Shown: positions 37,096 to 46,446, numbered from the stretch's first letter. The stretch is DNA of 64,000 nt from Dickeya dianthicola NCPPB 453 (GCF_000365305.1 NZ_CM001841.1:3765926-3829925); one strand, 5' to 3'. A program made the numbers and translations. Notes: generated by a model not told the origin, from the sequence alone.

Positions 37096-38097
37096 TTATT
37101 TTTTGCCTTCCAGACGGCGGGTGAGCAGAAACTGCAACGCCGTCAGGATCATCAACACCAACCCCATCAGCACCGACGCCGCCGACGCTAGCCCGTACAG
37201 CGACGCATTGGACGAAAACGCGGTCTGATAGATGTACTGCACAATAAAGTTGTTGGCGGTGCCCGGCCCGCCGCCGTTGGTCAGCACCCAGGCTTCATCG
37301 AAAATCTGCACGCTGTTGATGGTCAACAGGATCACCACCACCAGAATGTTGGGCGCCAGCAGCGGCAACGTCAGGCGATAGAATCCACGCCAGCGCGAGG
37401 TGCCGTCCACCGCCGCCGCCTCGTAGATATCACGCGGGATAGCCTGCAACCCGGCCAGCAGAATCAGGGTATAAAAACCGACGTGAAACCACACCGACAC
37501 GAACACTACCCAGAAACGCGCCAGCGACGGCTCCAGCAAAAACGTGACCGGCTGGCCGCCCAGCGACGACAGCACCAGATTCAGCAGCCCGTTGCGGTTA
37601 AGGAACCACTGCCACACCAGCCCGACCACCACCGGCGACAGCAGCACCGGGTAGAAGAAAATGGCGCGGAAAAAGCCGCGGGCGATGATTTTGCGGTTGA
37701 GGATCAACGCGGTGACCAGCGCCACGCCGAGCGTACACGTCACATTAAAAAAGGTGAACGAGACGGTGTTGTAGACGCCGGTCCAGAACAGGTCCTGCTC
37801 GCAGGTGGCAGGCACGGTGTACTGCTCGCAACTCAGCAGGGTGGCGAAGTTCTGCAACCCGACGTACGGCCGGTCCCACAGCAGAATGTTGGTGCCGCCG
37901 GTGAAGGCGTAGCACACCGCCAGCAGGATCGGAATAAACACGAACACGGCGAACAGCAGCATGTTCGGCGCGATGAAAAACCACGGCATTACCTGGCGGC
38001 CGCCGAATTTTTGCAGCAGATTGATTGATTTTTCCACCGGCGTCACCAGCGTATCCACCAGCGACGCGCCGGGCTGAATCAGCGATTTTCGGTTCAT
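37096..38097 (-). CDS. Carbohydrate ABC transporter permease (MalF-like, CUT1)
   Basis: A 333-residue permease with six or more membrane helices and the EAA motif (YEAAAVDGTSRWRGFYRLTLPLLAPN). The periplasmic loop contains a pair of Cys residues (LLSCEQYTVPATCEQD). It forms the translocation pore with the MalG-like subunit. Its ribosome-binding site lies inside a 17-bp tandem repeat, so AGGAGA is present three times upstream. Confidence 0.93.
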   Translation of the reverse strand: MNRKSLIQPGASLVDTLVTPVEKSINLLQKFGGRQVMPWFFIAPNMLLFAVFVFIPILLAVCYAFTGGTNILLWDRPYVGLQNFATLLSCEQYTVPATCEQDLFWTGVYNTVSFTFFNVTCTLGVALVTALILNRKIIARGFFRAIFFYPVLLSPVVVGLVWQWFLNRNGLLNLVLSSLGGQPVTFLLEPSLARFWVVFVSVWFHVGFYTLILLAGLQAIPRDIYEAAAVDGTSRWRGFYRLTLPLLAPNILVVVILLTINSVQIFDEAWVLTNGGGPGTANNFIVQYIYQTAFSSNASLYGLASAASVLMGLVLMILTALQFLLTRRLEGKK

Positions 38098-38100
38098 GGC

Positions 38101-38151
38101 TGTCTCCTGATCATGTCTGTCTCCTGATCATGTCTGTCTCCTGATCATAGC
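38101..38151. repeat. Tandem repeat, 3 x 17 bp, duplicating a ribosome-binding site
   Basis: Three units TGTCTCCTGATCATGTC (38101, 38118, 38135) lie immediately upstream of the MalF-like gene on the minus strand. Each carries AGGAGACA on the coding strand and a GATC site. Confidence 0.9.
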
Positions 38152-38163
38152 GGTCTCCCGCCC

Positions 38164-39264
38164 TCAGGCATCCCGTTCCGTCAGGCGCGGCAGCGACTGG
38201 CCGCTGTCGGCGTCAAACAGGTGGCAATAGTCTTGCGGGAAGCGGACAAACACCAGCTCGCCGGCGCGGAATTCATGATGCCCCGGCAAATGCACGATCA
38301 GCTCGTCTTCGATACCGCCGCAGCGGCCGTAGATAAAGGTTTCGTGCCCCATCATTTCGCAGCGGTCGATGCACAGCGACACGCCGTCGTCATGCTCGCT
38401 CACCAGTTGACAGTGCGACGGCCGGATACCCAGCGCCACCGTTTTCCCCTCTTCGCCGCGAAACGGCAGGCGCAGCAGATTGCCGGACGGACAGCGCACG
38501 TCCACCCCGTCATCCGACGCGCTGCTGATGGTGGCGTGGAACATATTCATGCGCGGCGAACCGATAAAGCCGGCCACAAACTTGTTTTTCGGCCGGTTGA
38601 ACAGCTCCAGCGGCGTTCCCACTTGTTCGATGCGCCCGCCGTTGAGCACCACGATGCGCTGGGCCATCGTCATCGCCTCTACCTGGTCGTGGGTGACGTA
38701 AATCATGGTGGTGCGCAATTTCTGGTGCAGCCGGGTCAGTTCGCCGCGGGTCTGTACCCGCAGTTTGGCGTCCAGGTTAGACAGCGGTTCGTCAAACAGG
38801 AAGAGATCCGGGTCGCGCACGATGGCGCGGCCGATGGCGACGCGCTGCTGCTGCCCGCCGGACAGCGCCCGCGGTTTGCGCTCCAGATACGGCTCCAGCC
38901 CCAACATGCGCGCGGCTTCCCCAATCCGCCGTTCAATTTCGTCTTTGGGGAAATGCAGGTTTTCCAGCCCGAACGCCAGATTCTTGCGCACCGACAGATG
39001 CGGATACAGCGCGTAAGACTGGAACACCATCGCGATTTTTCGCTCCGCCGGGCCAAGACTGTTGACCTTGCGATCGCCTATCCACAGCTCGCCGTCGGTG
39101 ATCGGCTCCAGACCGGCGATCATCCGTAGCAACGTGGACTTACCGCAGCCGGACGGCCCGACGAACACCATGAACTCCCCGTCGCGGATTATCAGATCCA
39201 CACCTTTGATAATCTGTATCGATCCATAATTTTTATGGACGTTTTTTAGTTCCAGACTCGCCAT
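38164..39264 (-). CDS. Sugar ABC transporter ATPase (MalK/UgpC-like)
   Basis: A 366-residue ATPase energising the importer. Walker [10 protein letters not shown], signature [14 protein letters not shown], Walker [16 protein letters not shown] and the H-loop THDQ are present. A C-terminal OB-fold regulatory domain typical of MalK/UgpC follows. The start is the ATG of [14 protein letters not shown] with GAGGAA nearby; an upstream extension to 39330 is mostly tandem-repeat sequence. It may also serve other CUT1 importers. Confidence 0.94.
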   Translation of the reverse strand: MASLELKNVHKNYGSIQIIKGVDLIIRDGEFMVFVGPSGCGKSTLLRMIAGLEPITDGELWIGDRKVNSLGPAERKIAMVFQSYALYPHLSVRKNLAFGLENLHFPKDEIERRIGEAARMLGLEPYLERKPRALSGGQQQRVAIGRAIVRDPDLFLFDEPLSNLDAKLRVQTRGELTRLHQKLRTTMIYVTHDQVEAMTMAQRIVVLNGGRIEQVGTPLELFNRPKNKFVAGFIGSPRMNMFHATISSASDDGVDVRCPSGNLLRLPFRGEEGKTVALGIRPSHCQLVSEHDDGVSLCIDRCEMMGHETFIYGRCGGIEDELIVHLPGHHEFRAGELVFVRFPQDYCHLFDADSGQSLPRLTERDA

Positions 39265-39305
39265 CACCGTTTCCTCAAATCTGTTGCTGTTTTCAAACCC
39301 GGTTC

Positions 39306-39368
39306 TGTTTTCAAACAGAATGCTTTTCAAACAGAATGCTTTTCAAACAGAATGCTTTTCAAACAGCA
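39306..39368. repeat. Tandem repeat, 4 x 16 bp
   Basis: Units TGCTTTTCAAACAGAA at 39306 (15 bp), 39321, 39337 and 39353. The last unit overlaps the final codons and stop of the GH105-like gene. The array fills most of the gap to the ATPase gene. Confidence 0.88.
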
Positions 39369-40462
39369 TATCGCCGCGCCAGCAGCATCAACATGACCAG
39401 CGCCTGCCCGTACGGCACGGCGACATTGGGAATGTCGTGATAAAACTGCAGGTCGTGGCCCATCGCGGTGCCGTCCGACACCCCTTGCACCACGCCCTGT
39501 TCATCAATCTGCGCCATCACCGCCGCCAGCCCTTTGTCCAGCACCGCCTGCGGGAAATCCGCCAACATGCCGAGCTGGCGGGCGGTAAGAATGCCGGCGA
39601 TGAAACCGGCGCTGGCGGAGGTTTCCAGCGGCGAATCCGGGTCGTTGAGCAGGGTGTGCCACAGCCCGGAATCATGCTGACAGACCGCCAGCGCGCGGGT
39701 CTGCTGGGTGAGGATAGCCTCCAGCGTGCGGCGCACCGGCACCGAGAGCGGCGAGTCCGCCAGACAGCAGATTTCCGGCAGCACCAGCGTCACCCAGGCA
39801 TTGCCGCGCCCCCAGAACGCCCCGGCGTAATGGTGGCGGCCAAGGAACGTCCAGCCGTGATACCACAGCCCGGTGGTGGCGTCCGCCAGATAGCGGGCGT
39901 GAGTTAGCAACTGGTATTCGGCCTCGTCCAGCAGTTCCCGGCGTTTGAGCACCCCGGCGCTGACCACCAGAAACAGCCCGGCCATAAACAGCGTGTCGTC
40001 CCACAGTTGCCCGGTGTTGGGGCGTTCTTTCACCGTGTGCTGGAAGCCGCCGTCTTCGGTTTTCGGCAGCGCATGCAGCAGCCAGTCCGCCCACGTTTCC
40101 ACCGCCGCCAGCCAGTGCGGACGCGGGTTATCACGGCACAACAGCGCCAGCACCAGCATCGGCGCAGTGGAGTTGATTTGCCGCGGCGGCAGCCCGGCCT
40201 GCAATTTTTGTTCGTACCACTGTTCCAGCGCCGCCAGCATGGCGTGGTCCTGCCGCTGTCGCGCCAGTTTCCAGAAGCCGTACAGCCCAACGCCGACTTC
40301 CCAGTCCCACTCTTCGAACTGGATGGTCAACGCTTCGCTAGTCTGTGCGCCGTCGGTCACGCTGTTGATGGCTTTCAGGCGGCAAAACGCCAGCGCCACT
40401 TTATTCAGCAGCGTATCAATCTGCTGGTTGCTGGCGGGTCCGCTCATGGATTGTGTTGTCAT
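39359..40462 (-). CDS. Unsaturated uronyl / rhamnogalacturonyl hydrolase (GH105)
   Basis: A 367-residue cytoplasmic enzyme of the GH88/GH105 alpha/alpha-barrel type. Conserved features include the WDWEVGVGLYGFW segment, the DDTLFMAGLFL motif that holds a catalytic Asp in YteR-like enzymes, and HHYAGAFWGRGNAWV near the C-terminal half. These enzymes cut the unsaturated uronic acid left at the non-reducing end by polysaccharide lyases. There is no signal peptide, which fits action after import. The chosen ATG lies one base after the upstream gene's stop, with GAGGAGG upstream. Confidence 0.9.
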   Translation of the reverse strand: MTTQSMSGPASNQQIDTLLNKVALAFCRLKAINSVTDGAQTSEALTIQFEEWDWEVGVGLYGFWKLARQRQDHAMLAALEQWYEQKLQAGLPPRQINSTAPMLVLALLCRDNPRPHWLAAVETWADWLLHALPKTEDGGFQHTVKERPNTGQLWDDTLFMAGLFLVVSAGVLKRRELLDEAEYQLLTHARYLADATTGLWYHGWTFLGRHHYAGAFWGRGNAWVTLVLPEICCLADSPLSVPVRRTLEAILTQQTRALAVCQHDSGLWHTLLNDPDSPLETSASAGFIAGILTARQLGMLADFPQAVLDKGLAAVMAQIDEQGVVQGVSDGTAMGHDLQFYHDIPNVAVPYGQALVMLMLLARRYAV

Positions 40463-40463
40463 G

Positions 40464-42944
40464 TTACCGATCCTCCTCGGTACGCGTAGGTATGACCGAC
40501 ACCGTGTCGGGAAATACAAAAGGATGATGATTGACGGCGAAACCGCTCGCCGGATGCCAGCTCATCAGGCCGTAGTCCGGATCGTCAAACTCCGCCGCGC
40601 CGTCATCCGACCGCTGCGCCTGACGGTGGCGGAAGCGTTCGATAAACGCCGGGAAATCCGCCGCGCCCTGCCCGCTGTCCACCACGATGTACCAGACGTT
40701 ATGTTCGCCGAAGGCGCGCAATTCGCTGTCCGGCTGCCCGCCGTCCGGGGTGTGGGGTTGCAGCCCGGCCGGGTTATGCAGCGCGGCATAACCGTTGCCG
40801 CCGCGCACAAAACACCAATACGCCTCCACCACCACCTCGTCCAGCGCGGCGCGCGGCAGGTAAAGATGGGTCCAGCGGCGCAGGTCGTGCTGCAAATCGA
40901 AAATCATCCAGGCGCGGTTACGGTGCTGCATCAGGTGCGGCAGACGGCCGTTGCCGGCCCAGTAGGACGGGCGGTGTACGCCGTCCGGGCGATCTTCGCC
41001 GGGATGGTTGACCCACAGCCGGGCGGCGTAGTGGCGGCCAAGACGGATATCCAGCACATGCTGCTGGTGCCCCGGCTGGCCGGGATGGTGATCGAACACG
41101 GAGGAAAACGCCACGTCCGGCTGTTTCCAGGCAATCACACGGGCGCTGCGGTTCAGCCCCTGCACCCAGCGCGCCTGCGCTCCCTGCGGCGACTGCCAGT
41201 GGGCGATGGCGTAGGTTTCTTCCGGCGGCTGGTACTGGCTCAGGCACAGCAACGGCAGCGCCGCGCAGTGCGGAATCAGCCAGCCCTCGCCCCAGATAAG
41301 CGCGCACAGGCCGGACAGTTCGGTCAGCATGCCGGAGCGCAGTTCCTTGTCGTAAGCGCGCCCCATCGTGCCGACCGCCACACCGTTTTGGTGTACCCAG
41401 GCGGTCATCAGCAGAATACGGTCGATAACCGTGCGGGCGCGTTCACGCAGACTTTCATCACCGGCCAGCTCGGCCAGCGCCACCAGCCCGATCAGATCGA
41501 TAGGGTAATAGGCGGCGGAGTTCCACTCCACCAGCCCGTGTTCCAGAATGGCATCGAACCAGCGTTCCAGCCGCTGGCGGGCGATAGCCTGCTGCTCGCG
41601 GCCCTGACGGCCGCTGCACACGAATACCGCGTCGGGAAAGTTTTGCCCGGCCAGGTACTGCGCGACATGGAAACAGAGGCAGTGGTTTTCGCTCCAGAAC
41701 CACATGGCGTCGTTGCCCGGCTCGTCGATCCAGTAACGAAAACCGAGGATCACACTGCGGATGCGCCGCCAGTCATGCGCCGCCAGCCGCTGACCCTGAT
41801 AGCGCTGCCACAGCCAGATTAGCGGCACCAGTTGAAAGTCGGCGCAGTCTTCCCGGCGGCTGATCTTGTGCAGCGCCTGATTGAGGGCCGGCATGATGTT
41901 CGCCGTCCCTTCGCCGGTGGCGAAGATAGCCAGCACCCGACCGATACGCTCAAAGCCATGCAACGCGGTATGGCGCAGCAAATAGTCGCGCCGGGCCGCC
42001 AGCGTCGCCAGCGCTGGCCTGGTTTGCATAGGCATCGTTTGCGTCGGCAGGCGGCCGAAGCTGACGCTGCGCGTCAGGGTGATGCCGCCGCACACCGCGC
42101 GACATACCAGATCGTAATACCCCACCAACCCCGTCGGCAGCGTCACCTGCCAGCCGGTATTGCCCGCCGCCAGCAACGTCTGTTGCTGCCAGAGCGGCGC
42201 TGATTCGTTGACGTTGCACACCAAATGGTGATGGATATCGACCGCTTCCGGCAGCGGTGTGGCGGCGCGCAGGGTCAGGGTATCGCTATCGGTCAGGTTG
42301 TCGTCCAGCGACAGGCTATTGATCCAGCCGTCCAGCGCCTGGATGCGTTCGCTGCAAGCGGCGTTCGGCGCGGCCTGCCAGCGCAGCGGCGTCTCACCGA
42401 GATAGCGCAGGCTGAACAGGTAGTCGGTATCGCGCTCGCACAGCTCCTCGGCATGCACCACCAGCGTGTTCAAGCCCAGTTGCAACGGCAGCATCAGTTC
42501 GCACTGCTGTTCGGTGTTGCGGCTAAACGGGATGAAACGGCAAATCTGACGGCCGTTGAGCCAGACGGTCACGCCGCCGCAGGTAGACAGCAGGAAACGC
42601 GCTGGTTGCAGGTTATCGCTGTGCAGGTAGCAACGGGCGAAGCGTTGTACATGGGTGGGGCAAGGCCAGAAATCGCTGAAATTGACCGACTGACTGTCAT
42701 CACCGCCGCTCCACAGGGTATGAAAACGAAGATGTTCCGGCAGGCTGACGGCGCGCGGTGCGGTTTCTTTTAAAAACCGCACCCGGCAAGGCAGTACGCC
42801 GACATCCACAAAGCCATTAATAAAGCGGTAATTAACATTATCCGGCAGGGTATCCGCTTCTGCCGGATAATATGTCTCCTCCAGATCGGTAATCATAAAC
42901 CGGTTAATCACACTATTTTTCTTTAACACCCAACCGATATTCAT
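40464..42944 (-). CDS. Large putative glycan-active enzyme, family not identified
   Basis: An 826-residue protein, first in the operon. The N-terminal ~300 residues look like beta-sandwich domains (FLLSTCGGVTVWLNGRQICRF is jelly-roll-like). The C-terminal part looks helical and toroid-like, with FRYWIDEPGNDAMWFWSENHCLCFHVAQYLAG and a WNSAAYYPIDLIGLVALAELAG repeat. These suggest an alpha/alpha-barrel hydrolase or lyase. There is no signal peptide, so it should act in the cytoplasm with the GH105 enzyme on imported oligosaccharides. An AAGGA site supports the start. I cannot name its family or catalytic residues. Confidence 0.6.
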   Translation of the reverse strand: MNIGWVLKKNSVINRFMITDLEETYYPAEADTLPDNVNYRFINGFVDVGVLPCRVRFLKETAPRAVSLPEHLRFHTLWSGGDDSQSVNFSDFWPCPTHVQRFARCYLHSDNLQPARFLLSTCGGVTVWLNGRQICRFIPFSRNTEQQCELMLPLQLGLNTLVVHAEELCERDTDYLFSLRYLGETPLRWQAAPNAACSERIQALDGWINSLSLDDNLTDSDTLTLRAATPLPEAVDIHHHLVCNVNESAPLWQQQTLLAAGNTGWQVTLPTGLVGYYDLVCRAVCGGITLTRSVSFGRLPTQTMPMQTRPALATLAARRDYLLRHTALHGFERIGRVLAIFATGEGTANIMPALNQALHKISRREDCADFQLVPLIWLWQRYQGQRLAAHDWRRIRSVILGFRYWIDEPGNDAMWFWSENHCLCFHVAQYLAGQNFPDAVFVCSGRQGREQQAIARQRLERWFDAILEHGLVEWNSAAYYPIDLIGLVALAELAGDESLRERARTVIDRILLMTAWVHQNGVAVGTMGRAYDKELRSGMLTELSGLCALIWGEGWLIPHCAALPLLCLSQYQPPEETYAIAHWQSPQGAQARWVQGLNRSARVIAWKQPDVAFSSVFDHHPGQPGHQQHVLDIRLGRHYAARLWVNHPGEDRPDGVHRPSYWAGNGRLPHLMQHRNRAWMIFDLQHDLRRWTHLYLPRAALDEVVVEAYWCFVRGGNGYAALHNPAGLQPHTPDGGQPDSELRAFGEHNVWYIVVDSGQGAADFPAFIERFRHRQAQRSDDGAAEFDDPDYGLMSWHPASGFAVNHHPFVFPDTVSVIPTRTEEDR

Positions 42945-43141
42945 GGTGAATCCTTGTTACCGCGCGAGCGAGTCAATGAAATATCGAAAATGTATTACCA
43001 AATAAAAATACTAATGAATAAGAAATACCTAATGACATTATTTGCACCGTTATTGTGCGCGCTATGCCTTTATTTGGCGCAATGCAATTATTTGGCGAAA
43101 TGCAATTTTTCAGTACCGGCCCCACAGACGGGCGGCCGTTA

Positions 43142-43156
43142 ATGCAAAATTTGCAT
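43142..43156. promoter_or_regulatory. Putative operator 1, ATGCAAANTTTGCAT
   Basis: A perfect 15-bp inverted repeat with one central base. A near-identical palindrome lies 193 bp away, so the same protein could bridge them by looping. The best candidate binder is the LacI-type regulator encoded at the operon end, but this is inference. Confidence 0.5.
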
Positions 43157-43334
43157 AAATCGGCAATTTGCACTTAACATCGTATTTTTGCATTATAGAG
43201 TAAATTATCGCGTGAACAATATGCGATTCTTATCACAAAAAGACATTGACTCAGCCATGAGTCGAAATATAGTTAATATGCTTCACAAAAAAGAATGCTA
43301 TTTTTGTTCTTGATGAGCCGCTCAATAGCTAAAC

Positions 43335-43350
43335 AATGCAAATTTGCATT
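43335..43350. promoter_or_regulatory. Putative operator 2, AATGCAAATTTGCATT
   Basis: A perfect 16-bp palindrome sharing ATGCAAA/TTTGCAT arms with 43142-43156 and lying ~107 bp upstream of the solute-binding protein gene. Confidence 0.5.
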
Positions 43351-43370
43351 CATGCATCAGAGGTTGTCGA

Positions 43371-43435
43371 ATATACCCGGAGTAATAGAGTAATAACGCC
43401 AACGCACCAGCAACGTGAAGTATGACGGGTATATA
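43371..43435. repeat. Internally deleted ERIC-like remnant
   Basis: An ATATACCCGG start and a GCCAACGCACCAGCAACGTG...GACGGGTATATA end match ERIC termini in inverted orientation. The central part is missing. Confidence 0.5.
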
Positions 43436-43456
43436 TATCCATAGGGGTGGGAGAGA

Positions 43457-44770
43457 ATGATGAATCGCTACCAGCACGCGCTGTTATTTTCCATTATGAC
43501 GCTGGGCGCTTTTGCCAGTATCCATGCCATTGCCGCAAAAACACAAATTACCTTTTTATACAGCGACGATGACCCGGAACTGGTCCATTTTATGGAACAG
43601 AAGGTGAAAACGTTTTCACAAAACAACGATCACATCGACGTGAATTTCGTCAGCACCGGTTACAACGCGCTGCAAACCCAGTTGCCGATGCAACTGGCCG
43701 CCGGTCTGGGGCCGGATATCGCCAAAACCACCCAGATGGGCCTGCTCTCCTACACGCTCGACCTGCGCCCTTATTTGGCCGACCCGGCCGGTTTTGAAAA
43801 ACGCTACGGCGCCGGCATTGAAAAAATCATGCGCATCAACGGGGTACATAAGGATAACGCCCTGCCCGGTTTCGTCGCCTCCTGGACCGCCGACTTGCCG
43901 TTCGTCAACGTGACCCTGTTCCAGCAGGCCGGCGTGCCGCTGCCGCAACCGGGTTACACCCTGGAGCAGCTGATGCAGGCGTCGAAACAGGTGGCGGCAA
44001 AAACCGGCGTCGCCATTCCCTTCACCATTGACCGCAGCGGTTTTCGCTTCTCCGGCCCGGCCTATTCCTACGGCGCGCGCTACGACCAAGACGGCCGGAT
44101 CAACTTCCCCGACGCCGCCGCACAGGCCTGGATCAAAGACCTGAAACGCTGGTCGGACGATGGCATCTTCCCGCGTGAAATGTGGGGCGCCGCCGGCGGC
44201 GGTCAGTACAAGAGCATGGCCGACGACTTTGTGAACGGCAACATCGTCACCTACTTCTCCGGCAACTGGCAGTTGAACCAGTTCAGCAAGCAGATCGGCA
44301 ACGGCTTCGACTGGAAAATGCTGCCCGCGCCCTGCAAGGAAAAATGCATCTCGATGGGCGGCGCCACCTTTATCATGCCGTTCAAGACCAGCAAGCATCC
44401 GAAAGAAGTGGCGGAATTCATGGAATGGCTGGGCAGCGACGCCACCCAGCGTGAGATAGCCGAACGCTTCAATATCATCGTCGGCGCTGATATTCCGGCG
44501 TTGCATTACCAAACCAAGGATCAGCACGTGATCGACGGGTTGAACACCGCCCGCGCCGAGATCGCCAACATCCCGGCTTACGTGTTCGACTGGGAAAAAA
44601 TGGAAAGTCTGGGCGGCAGCGAGCTGTATCCGATCATCCTGACCCGCTTTACCCAGTACCTGAACAATCAGGTGTCGTACGACGAGTATCTGCGCCTGAC
44701 GGAAAACGACGTGAAACGGCTCAACCAGACCATCGCCGGCAACCGGCAGCAACAGCAGAAAACCCAGTAA
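43457..44770 (+). CDS. Periplasmic sugar-binding protein of the ABC importer
   Basis: A 437-residue family-1 extracellular solute-binding protein. It has a signal peptide (MNRYQHALLFSIMTLGAFASIHAIAA), then two-lobed fold sequence (ITFLYSDDDPELVHFMEQKVKTFSQ, LAAGLGPDIAK, FVNGNIVTYFSGNWQLNQF). It is divergent from the permease/ATPase operon and should deliver oligosaccharides to it. It contains a Cys pair (APCKEKCIS). A GGGAGAG-type site precedes the ATG. Confidence 0.93.
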   Translation: MMNRYQHALLFSIMTLGAFASIHAIAAKTQITFLYSDDDPELVHFMEQKVKTFSQNNDHIDVNFVSTGYNALQTQLPMQLAAGLGPDIAKTTQMGLLSYTLDLRPYLADPAGFEKRYGAGIEKIMRINGVHKDNALPGFVASWTADLPFVNVTLFQQAGVPLPQPGYTLEQLMQASKQVAAKTGVAIPFTIDRSGFRFSGPAYSYGARYDQDGRINFPDAAAQAWIKDLKRWSDDGIFPREMWGAAGGGQYKSMADDFVNGNIVTYFSGNWQLNQFSKQIGNGFDWKMLPAPCKEKCISMGGATFIMPFKTSKHPKEVAEFMEWLGSDATQREIAERFNIIVGADIPALHYQTKDQHVIDGLNTARAEIANIPAYVFDWEKMESLGGSELYPIILTRFTQYLNNQVSYDEYLRLTENDVKRLNQTIAGNRQQQQKTQ

Positions 44771-44779
44771 CGGAGGGAT

Positions 44780-45328
44780 ATGAAACGCCAGTTGATTCAC
44801 CTGCCTATCGACGGCGACGCGCCGTTTGACTGGCAGACGGAACATGACCTCTGCCAGCAACGGTGGCCGGACGAAGACCGTATTTTGGTGGTGACCGGCA
44901 CCTTCACCCGGCTGCTGTGCTGGCGGCAGGGTCGGCTGCAACGTTACGGCGGCAGCCTGTTTCCGGTGGGCGACCCGGCCAGTCAGGCACGACTCGGGCT
45001 GTGGGGCGTACAGGCGATGTTGCAGGCGGTAGAAGGCATGACGCCGCTCACGCCGCTGGCCAGCACGCTGTTTGCCCGCTTCGATAATCATATCGAACAG
45101 GTGGTGGACTGGTCAAAACAGGCGCTGGTCGGCGATTACGCCGCACTGGCGGCCGATATTCTCGCGCAGCCGGACGACCCGCTGGCGGTGCCGCTGCTAA
45201 AACGCGGCGCCCGCGAACTGGCGGCGCTGCTGCGCCGGTCTGACGCGCGCCGGCAGGAACAGGTCTGCTTTAGCGGCGCGCTGGCGGCGGCCTGTTTTCC
45301 TTACCTTGATCGGGAGATTCAGCCATGA
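44780..45328 (+). CDS. Half-length BadF/GlcNAc-kinase-like protein, probable pseudokinase
   Basis: A 182-residue protein aligning with the C-terminal half of the kinase encoded next: VVTGTFTRLLCWRQGRLQRYGGSLFPVGDPASQARLGLWGVQ matches that kinase's VIAGTGSCGLAW...YGGHEFPISDQGSGARLGLAALQ. It lacks the N-terminal phosphate-binding lobe, and the GTGS turn is GTFT, so ATP-dependent catalysis is unlikely. It overlaps the next gene by four bases (ATGA). It may be a regulatory or heterodimer partner, or a decaying duplicate; the intact frame favours retention. Confidence 0.65.
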   Translation: MKRQLIHLPIDGDAPFDWQTEHDLCQQRWPDEDRILVVTGTFTRLLCWRQGRLQRYGGSLFPVGDPASQARLGLWGVQAMLQAVEGMTPLTPLASTLFARFDNHIEQVVDWSKQALVGDYAALAADILAQPDDPLAVPLLKRGARELAALLRRSDARRQEQVCFSGALAAACFPYLDREIQP

Positions 45329-46218
45329 CTGCCGGACGTAATACCGACGAACCGCTGTATGCCGGCGTTGACGGCGGCGGCACCGGCTGTCGGGCGCGAA
45401 TTTACCGGGCCGACGGCACGCCGCTCGGTCAGGGCGGCGGCGGCCGCGCTAATCTGCTGCTGGGCGTGGAAACGGTGCGTCAGGCGGTGGACGATGCGCT
45501 GATGCAGGCGCTGAAACACAGCGGACTGGGCGAGCAGGACAGCCCGCGTCTGCACGTCGGGCTGGCGCTGGCCGGCGCCGAACACCGCTGCGCCTATCAG
45601 GCATTTCTGGCGTTGCCGCATTCCTACGCCGCGCAGGTGTTAAATACCGATGCGCTGGGCGCTTGTCTGGCGGTCAATCAGGGGGACGACGCCGGGGTGG
45701 TGATCGCCGGCACCGGCTCCTGTGGGCTGGCGTGGCATCAACGCGCCATCACCGCCTACGGCGGCCACGAATTCCCGATTTCCGATCAGGGCAGCGGCGC
45801 GCGTCTCGGGCTGGCGGCCCTGCAATACCTCTGGGGCGTCAAACAGGGGTGGGCGGCGCCGTCGGCATTAAGCCAGCAGCAGGCGCTGCCGTTTGACAGC
45901 GAGGCGGAAGCGACGGGCTGGCTGAATCAGGCCAAACCGGGCGACTACGCCCAGTTCGCCCGGCCGGTGTTTGACTGCGCCCGTCGGGGCGATGCGCTGG
46001 CGACCAGCCTGCTGCAACAGACCGCCCGCGAGATTGAAGGGTTGCTGGCGGCGGTGGCGACACACCCACTGCCCCGCCTGTCGCTGATGGGCAGCATTGG
46101 TCTGCATATCCGCCCTTGGCTGGGCGAAGCATGGCAACAGCGGCTGTCGCCGCCCGCCGGCGACGCGCTGGACGGCGCGCGGCTGATTGCCGTCAACCAC
46201 TACGCGCTCTACGCCTGA
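45325..46218 (+). CDS. N-acetylglucosamine kinase-like protein (BadF/BadG family)
   Basis: A 297-residue sugar kinase of the actin-like ASKHA fold. The phosphate-1 motif is VDGGGTGCRARIY (15-27), the phosphate-2 turn GTGSCGLAW and the sugar-side YGGHEFPISDQGSGARLG are intact. Family members phosphorylate GlcNAc or glucosamine; another amino sugar is possible. Its presence beside a GH105-type hydrolase suggests an imported oligosaccharide containing both a uronic acid and an amino sugar. Confidence 0.85.
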   Translation: MTAGRNTDEPLYAGVDGGGTGCRARIYRADGTPLGQGGGGRANLLLGVETVRQAVDDALMQALKHSGLGEQDSPRLHVGLALAGAEHRCAYQAFLALPHSYAAQVLNTDALGACLAVNQGDDAGVVIAGTGSCGLAWHQRAITAYGGHEFPISDQGSGARLGLAALQYLWGVKQGWAAPSALSQQQALPFDSEAEATGWLNQAKPGDYAQFARPVFDCARRGDALATSLLQQTAREIEGLLAAVATHPLPRLSLMGSIGLHIRPWLGEAWQQRLSPPAGDALDGARLIAVNHYALYA

Positions 46219-46220
46219 AT

Positions 46221-46305
46221 TTTCTATCCCTCGACTATTTCTATCCATTGACTATTTCTATCCATTGACCATTTCTATCCCTCGACCATTTCTATCTATT
46301 GAGTA
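46221..46305. repeat. Tandem repeat, 5 x 17 bp
   Basis: Five units of TTTCTATCCCTCGACTA type (46221, 46238, 46255, 46272, 46289) begin three bases after the kinase stop codon. Confidence 0.9.
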
Positions 46306-46446
46306 ATGACGTGCTAGCCGGGGACGACACTCTGAACGTAACCCGCGGCGATAGCGTCTCCCGCATGGCGGCCTACGATCGGTTCACCTTCCGCTGACTC
46401 ATCAGACACATTTTTTTACCTCTGCTTTCTCCTCTGCGCAATTGTT

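Larger units (their letters stand above)
42945..43456. promoter_or_regulatory. Divergent promoter region of the glycan locus
   Basis: A 512-bp AT-rich gap between the divergent enzyme and binding-protein genes. It contains a 15-bp palindrome ATGCAAA-A-TTTGCAT (43142-43156), a 16-bp palindrome AATGCAAATTTGCATT (43335-43350), and an internally deleted ERIC-like remnant at 43371-43435. A 62-codon frame at 42954-43142 has no convincing coding character. Confidence 0.6.

Noticed and set aside
35086-37191. Long plus-strand ORF of about 700 codons opposite the LacI and permease genes
   Set aside because: Its His/Arg/Gln-rich translation is the shadow of well-supported minus-strand genes.
42954-43142. 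Small ORF in the divergent promoter region of the glycan locus
   Set aside because: Overlaps putative operators and low-complexity sequence; no convincing start signal.
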